From Ferrithrix thermotolerans DSM 19514 (lineage in GTDB: Bacteria; Actinomycetota; Acidimicrobiia; Acidimicrobiales; Ilumatobacteraceae): DNA of 6,964 bases. Each line of letters opens with the position of its first letter. Positions within the stretch are counted from its first letter, which is position 1. The translations under genes were made by a program, and so were the position numbers. Below the pieces are notes generated by a model. It was not told where the DNA came from and did no database searches. It saw only the letters and a program-made list of their open reading frames with translations. Below, piece by piece: positions 1 to 5,707 of the stretch. The stretch is taken from positions 1 through 6,964 of the forward strand of contig CAMAQQ010000064.1 in assembly GCA_945860575.1 (NCBI GenBank), in the 5' to 3' direction.

Positions 1-421
1 TGACTTTATTCAAATCAAAATCTTTGACGAACGACTGTTCAAGTTTTTCTAAACTACCGGGCATCGTTTTCTCGACTTGTCCGATGATTTGATTCATCGC
101 GACAGCAATTGAATTGTCGATATTTTTTCGCCACAAAATCTCGACTGAAACCCATTCAAAAGGAAACTTGGGTGAGCCCGCGTTATCGACCGAACACGAC
201 ATGTAATCGGTACTTGGCAGATCGGTGCTTGTAAGCAAACTGAAGGTCTTGGCTTGCGAAACTTTGGCAATCGAATGCTTTTTCATCCAGTTCTCAAGTT
301 GCGTTTGCGAGCAGTTATTTTCGACATTTGGCAACGCAACTAAGTTCTCAGACGAGCCACTTCTTGGTGCAACATGCTCGACCAGAATGCGGCCAGCGTT
401 ATCGGTTGTTAAAACAAACAT
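1..421 (-). CDS. Unrecognised protein, N-terminal 140 residues (3' end outside window)
   Basis: Reading the minus strand from the ATG at 421 gives 140 codons without a stop up to the left edge. The start lies 3 nt after the methyltransferase TAG, the same spacing as the previous junction, which supports a real gene of the same operon. The translation starts MFVLTTDNAGRILVEHVAPR, continues with LVALPNVENNCSQTQLENWM and PFEWVSVEILWRKN, and ends in a charged helical stretch with KLEQSFVKDF. No signal peptide or membrane segment is visible. I do not recognise the family. The layout (strand, DNAGRILVEH strand, ALP, then a helix followed by a strand, later FEWV) faintly recalls a degenerate Nudix fold, but the GX5EX7REUXEEXGU residues are absent, so no hydrolase activity is claimed. 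Codon use looks like that of the neighbours. Its role in the sugar pathway is unknown. Confidence 0.75.
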   Translation of the reverse strand, partial: MFVLTTDNAGRILVEHVAPRSGSSENLVALPNVENNCSQTQLENWMKKHSIAKVSQAKTFSLLTSTDLPSTDYMSCSVDNAGSPKFPFEWVSVEILWRKNIDNSIAVAMNQIIGQVEKTMPGSLEKLEQSFVKDFDLNKV

Positions 422-424
422 TGA

Positions 425-1090
425 CTACTCAAAGTATATGAATTCGTAGTCACCCGTATAGCCGGTCTTTTCAAACATCCACAGCCATTCATCTAAATCA
501 AAGAATGTTTCGCAGGTCAACGCCCAACATTGCAAATTAAATTGCTCAAGTTCACTTCGATAGCTCTCAGAAGTCACATAATGAGACTTGCCAATACGTT
601 GAATTTCGCGCAAACAATTTTCTAAATCAAATGCGCGCAAGTTATGCAAAAGAGTCAACGAAATCACCAAATCGAACTCTTTGTCCTTCCATTTAAATTC
701 ACCCCGCGCATCATGAATCTGCACATGCGGCTTGACAAGATCGGTCGTATGACTTAAACCATGCTCCGAAATATCGGTGCCCACTATTCGTAACTCTGGC
801 TCAAGCAACAACATTTCGTGCAGTAAAAAACCTTTTCCGCAACCTAAATCTAAAACCTTTGAACCGGGTTTCAAGTTGTAGGTATCAATCAAACTTTGGG
901 CAACCGGGGTCCAATATCCTGCACGATAGTGGTAACCCCCATATCCATAGCGACGATCGCCATCCCAATAATCTGCGCCGTACTGCTTGGCCTTGAGCAT
1001 GCAATGCACTTTGTCGTCGTTCATTCGCGCAAGATAATCGCGCTTCGTTGACTTATGTAGAGGCGTTACAAATTCGCGCCAAACGCCCAT
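425..1090 (-). CDS. Class I SAM-dependent methyltransferase
   Basis: A 221-residue Rossmann-fold methyltransferase. Motif I is KVLDLGCGKG (78-87), the SAM-binding Gly-rich loop. Asp106 in VGTDISEHG is the acidic residue expected to bind the SAM ribose, HDARG (126-130) is the next strand and loop, and FDLVISLTLLHNL (139-151) is motif IV/post-I. The N-terminal block YWDGDRRYGYGGYHYR (41-56), rich in Tyr and Gly, recurs in my memory of methyltransferases from O-antigen and capsule loci and may be the substrate lid. The C-terminal part (EWLWMFEKTGYTGDYEFIYFE) is the usual last strand pair. No membrane segment. The start at ATG 1090 is 3 nt after the preceding stop, and the stop lies 3 nt before the next start. 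Probable job: O-, N- or C-methylation of the sugar product; a C-methyltransferase forming a branch cannot be excluded. Confidence 0.9.
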   Translation of the reverse strand: MGVWREFVTPLHKSTKRDYLARMNDDKVHCMLKAKQYGADYWDGDRRYGYGGYHYRAGYWTPVAQSLIDTYNLKPGSKVLDLGCGKGFLLHEMLLLEPELRIVGTDISEHGLSHTTDLVKPHVQIHDARGEFKWKDKEFDLVISLTLLHNLRAFDLENCLREIQRIGKSHYVTSESYRSELEQFNLQCWALTCETFFDLDEWLWMFEKTGYTGDYEFIYFE

Positions 1091-1093
1091 TGT

Positions 1094-1495
1094 TTAAACT
1101 TCGACTTTTGTAATGCAGTTGTCAAGCGTTGTCTTGACCAATAAACATTGCTCAACCGAATCGATATCTATTGGCTTCGTAATCGACATTCCTTCGACAG
1201 CGAAATGCAGTGATTTGCCAGAATCAAGCGCGCGCGTATAAACCGAGTTTCGCTGTTTTGATTGAGTTGGCAATTGATACAGGCTGTAAAACACGATCCC
1301 ATCAACACTATCTAAATCGTCCAACACTGACTCTAAAATCATGAACGAATCAGGCATGGCGTACTCAGTTGCCGCAAGCAACAGTTCAAAACCTTTTTTA
1401 CTGCAATAGTCACGCAAAATAATATTTTGTACATGTTGTGGGGCTCTTTCACCCATGAAAGGGCGGGCAAATATGTAGCCCCGCAATCTATTCAT
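1094..1495 (-). CDS. LIC12192-type sporadic carbohydrate cluster protein
   Basis: A 133-residue protein without signal peptide or membrane segment. I recognise it as the LIC12192-like 'sporadic carbohydrate cluster' family (TIGR04323 from memory; verify). That family occurs in patchily distributed surface-sugar loci and has no biochemical function known to me. Distinctive segments are LRGYIFARPFMGERAPQHVQN (about residues 4-24), the ATEYAMPDSFM motif (42-52) and DGIVFYSLYQLP (65-76), then a strand LHFAVEG (96-102). The alternation of an N-terminal strand, a helix starting at QHVQN, a DGIVFYSL strand and a final hydrophobic strand suggests a small alpha/beta fold. I chose the ATG at 1495, which overlaps the upstream stop as TGATG; a reading from 1627 is open but its extra 44 residues are a shadow of the oxygenase gene and conservation begins only after MNRL. 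No clear Shine-Dalgarno is present, so it is probably translated by coupling. Context implies a role, enzymatic or accessory, together with the transketolase and oxygenase. Confidence 0.8.
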   Translation of the reverse strand: MNRLRGYIFARPFMGERAPQHVQNIILRDYCSKKGFELLLAATEYAMPDSFMILESVLDDLDSVDGIVFYSLYQLPTQSKQRNSVYTRALDSGKSLHFAVEGMSITKPIDIDSVEQCLLVKTTLDNCITKVEV

Positions 1496-2289
1496 CAAAT
1501 TTTCGGAAGCTCGTATGCCATGCCACGGCGAGATGCGGGGCGCAAAGTGATCGGCTCGAAAAATTCTCCAGGCTTCTTGTCGCCATACGGAGTAAAGACC
1601 CCCTTGAAGCGACAATTCATCGACCAACGAGTTTCAGTTTCTTCGTTTAGACGATTTCCATGTGGAAGCGACTGATCAAACACCAATACCTGACCACTTT
1701 TAACTTCAAGCCATTTAACTTCTGTTTTAATTGAGTCGAAAATAGATTCACTGCTACTTCCACCCCGCTTGCTGAACTCATCTGAAAATTTTGCAGACTG
1801 AATTGGCGGCAACAGGTACATCGCTTTGGTTCCAAAACAGTTGACTAGCGGCAACCAAACCACAACTTCGAACGGCGAATCGCCTGACCACGTATCTGCA
1901 TGCACCGGCAACAATGAACTCGTGTCATTTGGCATTTGAATGCTCAAGTTGATGCGTTGTTGCATTGCAAGTTCGTTGCCGACAATCGCTTCTAAATATG
2001 GTTTCGCTAAGCGAAAGTACATTAAGCGAAACTCTGGAAGTGCGTTCAAGCCTTGTATAACTTTTAATCTGAAGTCGTTGAGTTTTGACGGTTCAACAAG
2101 TTTGTGAATTTCGTTCAAGAACTTTTCGTTATCGGTTGGTCGCTCAATGCTTAACGCACCTGCCGCCACACCGGCCGTACTTTGCTGAATCCATTTGTAC
2201 GCTTCTTTGTCGGCGTTAGGTCTGATTATGTAACCAAGGTCTGAATATTCGTTAGCAATTGCGAGATCTTCATCCGAAGTGAATACCAC
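1495..2289 (-). CDS. PhyH-like Fe(II)/2-oxoglutarate oxygenase (sporadic carbohydrate cluster type)
   Basis: A 264-residue protein of the phytanoyl-CoA dioxygenase-like class, expected to hydroxylate or otherwise oxidise a small molecule with Fe(II), O2 and 2-oxoglutarate. The facial triad can be read as His130-x-Asp132 in PVHADTWSGDSPFEV and the distal His210 in FDQSLPHGNRLN, with Arg221 in ETRWSMNCRF as the likely 2-oxoglutarate carboxylate ligand. VVVWLPLVN (142-150) between them is the typical strand after HxD. It resembles the 2OG-Fe(II) oxygenases I recall being named for 'sporadic carbohydrate clusters' (TIGR04324 from memory; verify). I place the start at GTG 2289 rather than further upstream: GGAGG lies six bases before it, and an extension to 2349 would only re-read the end of the transketolase gene. 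The stop TGA shares a base with the next ATG. Inference: it acts on the sugar made by the upstream enzymes, perhaps as a free, nucleotide-linked or lipid-linked form. Confidence 0.85.
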   Translation of the reverse strand: MVFTSDEDLAIANEYSDLGYIIRPNADKEAYKWIQQSTAGVAAGALSIERPTDNEKFLNEIHKLVEPSKLNDFRLKVIQGLNALPEFRLMYFRLAKPYLEAIVGNELAMQQRINLSIQMPNDTSSLLPVHADTWSGDSPFEVVVWLPLVNCFGTKAMYLLPPIQSAKFSDEFSKRGGSSSESIFDSIKTEVKWLEVKSGQVLVFDQSLPHGNRLNEETETRWSMNCRFKGVFTPYGDKKPGEFFEPITLRPASRRGMAYELPKI

Positions 2290-2291
2290 AA

Positions 2292-3218
2292 CTAGCCTCC
2301 AAGCTTTTTCATCATCGCACCTACCAAGGTATCCGACGTGATTCCCCAATGCTTCAATAGCGAATTTTGACTGCCATACTCGGTTGCAAATTTGTCAGGT
2401 ATACCTAGTCGCGCAATCTTTGGTAGCAATTCTGGACGAAGATCACTGCATGTTTCGAGCAGCGCCGAACCCAGACCACCATTAACGATGTGTTCTTCAA
2501 CTGTGACTACTGCCTTCACATTTTCAATCGCCAAAATAACGCCAGCGGCATCAAACGGCTTAATCGTGTGCATGTGAACTACGCCAACATTGACACCGTC
2601 GTGTTTCAATAAATCCGCGGTTTCTAAAGCGAGTTGCGTCATCACGCCAGTCGTGACAAACATACCATCAGTGCCACTTCGCATCAAAATTGATTTGCCT
2701 AATTCAAAACCATTTTTCTCTTCACTAACAATTTTGTCTCCACCTTTGCCGAGACGAATATAAATCGGGTGTGGCCACTCGAGAGTCGACATCATCAGAC
2801 GATTCATTTCGTCTGCGTCACAAGGTGCTACTACGGCCATATTCGGCAGTGCCCGCATAATTGCGATGTCTTCAATTGCCAAGTGTGTTGGCCCAAGTGG
2901 TGCATACACTCCGCCACCGCCATTGGCGATAAGGCGAACTGGCAAATCATGAATACAAAGATCTACCGCTACTTGTTCATAGCAACGCCGCGTTAGAAAA
3001 GTCGCAATGGTGTTCACATACGGAATAAAACCTTCCATCGCCAGACCCGCTGCCATGCCGACGATGTATTGCTCGCTGACGCCTTCCATGAAAAACCTTT
3101 GCGGAAATTCAGTTTTCATTTTGTCGAGAACTCCAGGCCCAAGGTCGGAACCGACGAATACAACCCTTTCGTCAATTTTTGAGAGTTTGTAGACACAATC
3201 GAGGGCAGTTTTACGCAT
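2292..3218 (-). CDS. Transketolase-like TPP enzyme, C-terminal subunit
   Basis: The 308-residue pyrimidine-binding and C-terminal half of the split transketolase, partner of the preceding gene. FFMEGVSEQYIVGMAAGLA (42-60) contains Glu49, the position that activates the TPP aminopyrimidine in transketolase and DXS. The segment GPTHLAIEDIAIMRALPNM (109-127), then VVAPCDADEM (129-138) and PIYIRLGKGG (151-160), are standard for the family. VEEHIVNGGLGSALLE (240-255) marks the C-terminal domain. The loop ANGGGGVYAPLGPTH before the conserved His112 differs from the 'G-x-D-G-x-T/S-H' loop of housekeeping enzymes and may reflect another acceptor. The ATG at 3218 has a plausible Shine-Dalgarno GGTGAT five bases upstream. 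The gene follows its partner after 45 nt, the largest gap in the operon, and its TAG stop lies 2 nt before the GTG of the oxygenase gene, with GGAGG of its last codons serving as that gene's ribosome-binding site. Confidence 0.93.
   Translation of the reverse strand: MRKTALDCVYKLSKIDERVVFVGSDLGPGVLDKMKTEFPQRFFMEGVSEQYIVGMAAGLAMEGFIPYVNTIATFLTRRCYEQVAVDLCIHDLPVRLIANGGGGVYAPLGPTHLAIEDIAIMRALPNMAVVAPCDADEMNRLMMSTLEWPHPIYIRLGKGGDKIVSEEKNGFELGKSILMRSGTDGMFVTTGVMTQLALETADLLKHDGVNVGVVHMHTIKPFDAAGVILAIENVKAVVTVEEHIVNGGLGSALLETCSDLRPELLPKIARLGIPDKFATEYGSQNSLLKHWGITSDTLVGAMMKKLGG
2296..2300 (-). promoter_or_regulatory. Shine-Dalgarno GGAGG deciding the GTG start of the oxygenase gene
   Basis: GGAGG on the coding strand lies within the last codons of the transketolase C-subunit, six bases before the GTG at 2289. 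It is the strongest ribosome-binding site in the window. It makes that GTG, rather than a longer in-frame reading, the start, and ties oxygenase translation to termination of the transketolase subunit. Confidence 0.7.
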
Positions 3219-3223
3219 TTGAG

Positions 3224-3229
3224 ATCACC
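3224..3229 (-). promoter_or_regulatory. Probable Shine-Dalgarno of the transketolase C-terminal subunit
   Basis: GGTGAT on the coding strand is followed by a 5-nt spacer (CTCAA) and the ATG at 3218. This is the only gene in the window with a true spacer upstream, so an independent ribosome entry site makes sense here and supports this start. Confidence 0.5.
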
Positions 3230-3263
3230 GTTTTCGACGTTGAATTTGAGAAAAATGGTTTCA

Positions 3264-4064
3264 TTAGAGGCAGTCGTACATCTGTTGAATATCGGTTTCT
3301 GTCATTCCGGATTTGTGATGCCACTCTGGGTTTCCCTCAGCGAACGGAAAACCCTTGCCTTTAATTGTGTGACAAATAATTGCCGATGGTGCGCCACCAG
3401 AAAAAGGAAGTTTTTTGAGAATTGCTTCAAGTGCCGCGACATCGTGACCGTCAACTTCATGGGTCACAAAACCAAAACTTTTAAACTTGTCAACAAGTGG
3501 TTCAAGATCTAAAACTTCTGATGTCTTGCCATAACTCTGCAACTTGTTGTAATCCACCATCACGGTCAAATTTGAAAGTTTGTGTTTGGATGCCGCCATT
3601 CCCGCTTCCCAATTCGAGCCTTCATTTATTTCACCGTCACCGGTTAATACAAAAACTCGGCTGTTACGTTTTTGTAAACGCATCGCAAGCGCGAGCCCAA
3701 CGGCAATTGGCAAACCATGCCCGAGTGCCCCAGTTGAAGCTTCAACTCCCGGCACTTTGCCGCGCTCCGGGTGACCACCAAGTCGCGATGTTGGTCGACA
3801 AAAACTCTCTAGTTCACTGATCGGAAAAAACCCTTTATCCGCAAGAATTGCATACAGAGCGAGACAACCGTGACCTTTACTCAATACAAATCGATCGCGA
3901 TCAGCCGACTCTGGATTTTTTGGATCATATTTGAGCACCGAGTCGTATAGCACTCGCAAAATTTCAATCATCGACATTGACGACCCGAGGTGTCCTCGAC
4001 CGCCACCACGCATCGCGTCAATCACATATCTGCGCAATAATTTCGATCGGTCATCCATAGGCAT
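3264..4064 (-). CDS. Transketolase-like TPP enzyme, N-terminal subunit
   Basis: The 266-residue N-terminal (PP-domain) half of a split transketolase. It binds thiamine diphosphate and Mg2+ and works together with the next gene product in the cytoplasm. Visible motifs in order: GRGHLGSS (23-30), SKGHG (62-66), RLGGHPERG (94-102), STGALGHGLP (110-119), and the TPP motif GDGEINEG (142-149), which ends with the metal-ligand Asn of VDYNKLQ (170-176), about 30 residues on, as in the GDG-(X)n-N signature. The C-terminal HTIKGKG (232-238) is the usual last strand of this subunit. Length fits stand-alone N-terminal halves. The ATG at 4064 shares its A with the upstream TAA (TAATG), which favours coupled translation; Met3 is an alternative start, but the coupled one is preferred. 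Housekeeping transketolase is usually one chain of about 650 residues; split forms often belong to specialised sugar pathways. Reaction by family: transfer of a two-carbon ketol unit between sugar phosphates. The donor and acceptor here are unknown. Confidence 0.93.
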   Translation of the reverse strand: MPMDDRSKLLRRYVIDAMRGGGRGHLGSSMSMIEILRVLYDSVLKYDPKNPESADRDRFVLSKGHGCLALYAILADKGFFPISELESFCRPTSRLGGHPERGKVPGVEASTGALGHGLPIAVGLALAMRLQKRNSRVFVLTGDGEINEGSNWEAGMAASKHKLSNLTVMVDYNKLQSYGKTSEVLDLEPLVDKFKSFGFVTHEVDGHDVAALEAILKKLPFSGGAPSAIICHTIKGKGFPFAEGNPEWHHKSGMTETDIQQMYDCL

Positions 4065-5707
4065 TACAACACTGTCCGATCTGCATTCTTTAACATCAAC
4101 TTTGCTTTCTCCAATTGCTTCAATTGCGCGCCACGAATATCAGATTGCATTCTACTCTGTGCGTTTAAACGGTTCTTTATTTTGTCGGTTCTGTATTCGT
4201 TCAACATAATCAATGCCCACCTAATTGCATAAAGCGGGTAAAGAGCATTTAGTCGAATTCCAAAGTTTGGATCATCAGCGAAAAGCTTCTTGGCTTCACT
4301 GATCCAATAGTGTTGCGCGTTTTCGTCTAGCGACATTCCGGGATGCAGACAAACGTCGGCGGTCAGTTTGACAGGATCATCCCAGCCGAAATATTCAAAA
4401 TCAAAAAATACAAGATCGCCTTGCGGCGTGGCGATTGCGTTATGCAAGCCGAAATCAGAAGGGCTCAAGGTCCAAAATTTTTGATCAAGAATAACGTCGT
4501 ACTCATCAACCATTGAACGACGAGTCGCCTCAATAGTTCTAGCCAAAGTTGGTGAGACAACATTGTCGACAAACTCACGTAGTGCAGAATCTTCGACTGA
4601 CTTGAGTGCAGCGAGTCGATTATTGATTTGAGTTTCTACAAATGACGGATTCAAACATGCTTCTGTTGCTGGCCCGAACACGCTGCCAGAAGTTATCTCA
4701 CGACTGGCTTGATTCAGTCTTTGAAGAAAACTCGCAGCCTGGCCAAGATGCGCCTGGTTTTGGGCATCGGCTGGTGAGCCGTCTATCCACTCAATCAACG
4801 ACCAGTTGAGTTCTGAGTCTGTTTGCACTGGTTTTGGAACTCGCAATTTATTTTGTTGTAGAAATTTCAACGCCTGCCACTCGGCATTACGACGCAAGCG
4901 GTTGTCTACTGCTAAATCAGGGTAGACCTTCAGTGCAATTGACCCCTGGCTGGTTTCAACGCGAAAAATTTTGCTGTTGCCACGACCCTCAACGCGCTGT
5001 GCAGATGAGCAATTCAATTCTGGGCAAATATATTTAGCGCCGGCCAAGATAACGCTCGCATCAATTTCGCCGAACAGTTCGTCGCCAACTTCTCGCCATG
5101 ATTGCATTGCTGATATTTCTTGACTTGTTGTTGTCGAAGATCCAAAGAGAATTTTTCTTGTATTTTTTGGAAACGATTTGTCGCTCAAGACTTCATCTAA
5201 ATCGTCAATGAATACATCAAGTTTCAGTTCGATAATTCGATCTATTTTCTCATCACGAGTTTCGGCGTAATAAATATTCTGCAATTTGATTTTTGAATCT
5301 GAGTCGCCGACTAGTTTCTGGTTAGTCAGCCATGTCGTTGCGGCTTGGCGAAGTGATGTCCGCGATTCGTCAAAGTGACCCAGTTCAGTCTTGTGGCTAA
5401 CTATAAAAATCTCGTTGCTACTTGCCAATGCCCGCAATACAAACTCATAAACACCGGGATACAGCGACGCAAGATCAATGAACTTTCCGTAGACCAAACC
5501 CTGAACTTTTTGCCAAGCCGTATCACCGTCAGGCTGTTTGAGAAGTTTGGTTTTTAACTCACGCTTATTTAATCTTGTGTTTAGTGTCGTATTTAATGTC
5601 GCGTTTAATTCATTGGTTTCGTATCCAAGAATTCGAGCGACTTCTGGAAACGCCTGGTCGTAATTAGCAATCGTGTTATCAAAATCGAGGCCGATCCTCA
5701 ATATCAC
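4064..5707 (-). CDS. HAD-like hydrolase / APH-type phosphotransferase fusion
   Basis: A 547-residue two-domain protein. Residues 1-~195 look like a HAD-superfamily phosphohydrolase: motif I is GLDFDNT (Asp8, Asp10, Thr12), FIVSHKT (101-107) supplies the motif II Ser, and DVFIDDLDE (164-172) supplies the acidic motif IV pair. Residues ~235-547 match the aminoglycoside/choline-kinase-like fold: a small N-lobe with ALKVY (Lys260, ATP), Glu276 in the following helix, hinge LIEWIDG (304-310), catalytic loop SPSDFGLHN (Asp418, Asn423) and metal-binding FFDFEYFGWDDP (Asp436). The usual HGD of the catalytic loop is replaced by PSD, with Asp and Asn spacing kept. The start is GTG at 5707, overlapping the upstream stop as GTGA; the first strand of the HAD fold follows at once, so no later start is sensible. 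The stop TAA shares one base with the next ATG. Inference: it phosphorylates and/or dephosphorylates a sugar intermediate used by the adjacent transketolase. A short tandem repeat lies in the HAD cap region. Confidence 0.85.
   Translation of the reverse strand: MILRIGLDFDNTIANYDQAFPEVARILGYETNELNATLNTTLNTRLNKRELKTKLLKQPDGDTAWQKVQGLVYGKFIDLASLYPGVYEFVLRALASSNEIFIVSHKTELGHFDESRTSLRQAATTWLTNQKLVGDSDSKIKLQNIYYAETRDEKIDRIIELKLDVFIDDLDEVLSDKSFPKNTRKILFGSSTTTSQEISAMQSWREVGDELFGEIDASVILAGAKYICPELNCSSAQRVEGRGNSKIFRVETSQGSIALKVYPDLAVDNRLRRNAEWQALKFLQQNKLRVPKPVQTDSELNWSLIEWIDGSPADAQNQAHLGQAASFLQRLNQASREITSGSVFGPATEACLNPSFVETQINNRLAALKSVEDSALREFVDNVVSPTLARTIEATRRSMVDEYDVILDQKFWTLSPSDFGLHNAIATPQGDLVFFDFEYFGWDDPVKLTADVCLHPGMSLDENAQHYWISEAKKLFADDPNFGIRLNALYPLYAIRWALIMLNEYRTDKIKNRLNAQSRMQSDIRGAQLKQLEKAKLMLKNADRTVL
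5561..5608 (-). repeat. Four degenerate 12-bp tandem repeats inside the HAD domain
   Basis: On the coding strand four consecutive 12-nt units can be read in frame: TTAAACGCGACA, TTAAATACGACA, CTAAACACAAGA and TTAAATAAGCGT. They encode LNAT-LNTT-LNTR-LNKR, residues 34-49 of the HAD/kinase fusion, just after motif I in the region where C1 cap elements are inserted. The first two units differ at only two positions and the last is most diverged, which suggests stepwise slippage duplication. Because the unit is a multiple of three, copy-number change would keep the frame and only lengthen a loop or helix. Confidence 0.75.

Noticed and set aside
225..449. Plus-strand frame of 74 codons near the left edge
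   Set aside because: It is antisense to the operon-linked partial gene and the methyltransferase end; the minus-strand frame is longer, open to the edge and spaced like its neighbours.
1092..1099. Palindrome GTTTAAAC at the stop of the LIC12192-type gene
   Set aside because: An 8-bp palindrome made by a TAA stop in AT-rich surroundings; no repeats or half-sites around it suggest an operator or terminator.
1496..1627. N-terminal extension of the LIC12192-type protein by 44 residues
   Set aside because: It overlaps the conserved end of the oxygenase gene and family similarity begins only at the ATG overlapping the stop (TGATG).
2290..2349. N-terminal extension of the oxygenase to 2349
   Set aside because: It re-reads the end of the transketolase gene in another frame; the GTG at 2289 has a GGAGG at ideal distance.
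3179..3512. Two overlapping plus-strand open frames covering the junction of the transketolase genes
   Set aside because: They are antisense to well-conserved TPP-enzyme coding sequence, show no family motifs and have no convincing ribosome-binding site.
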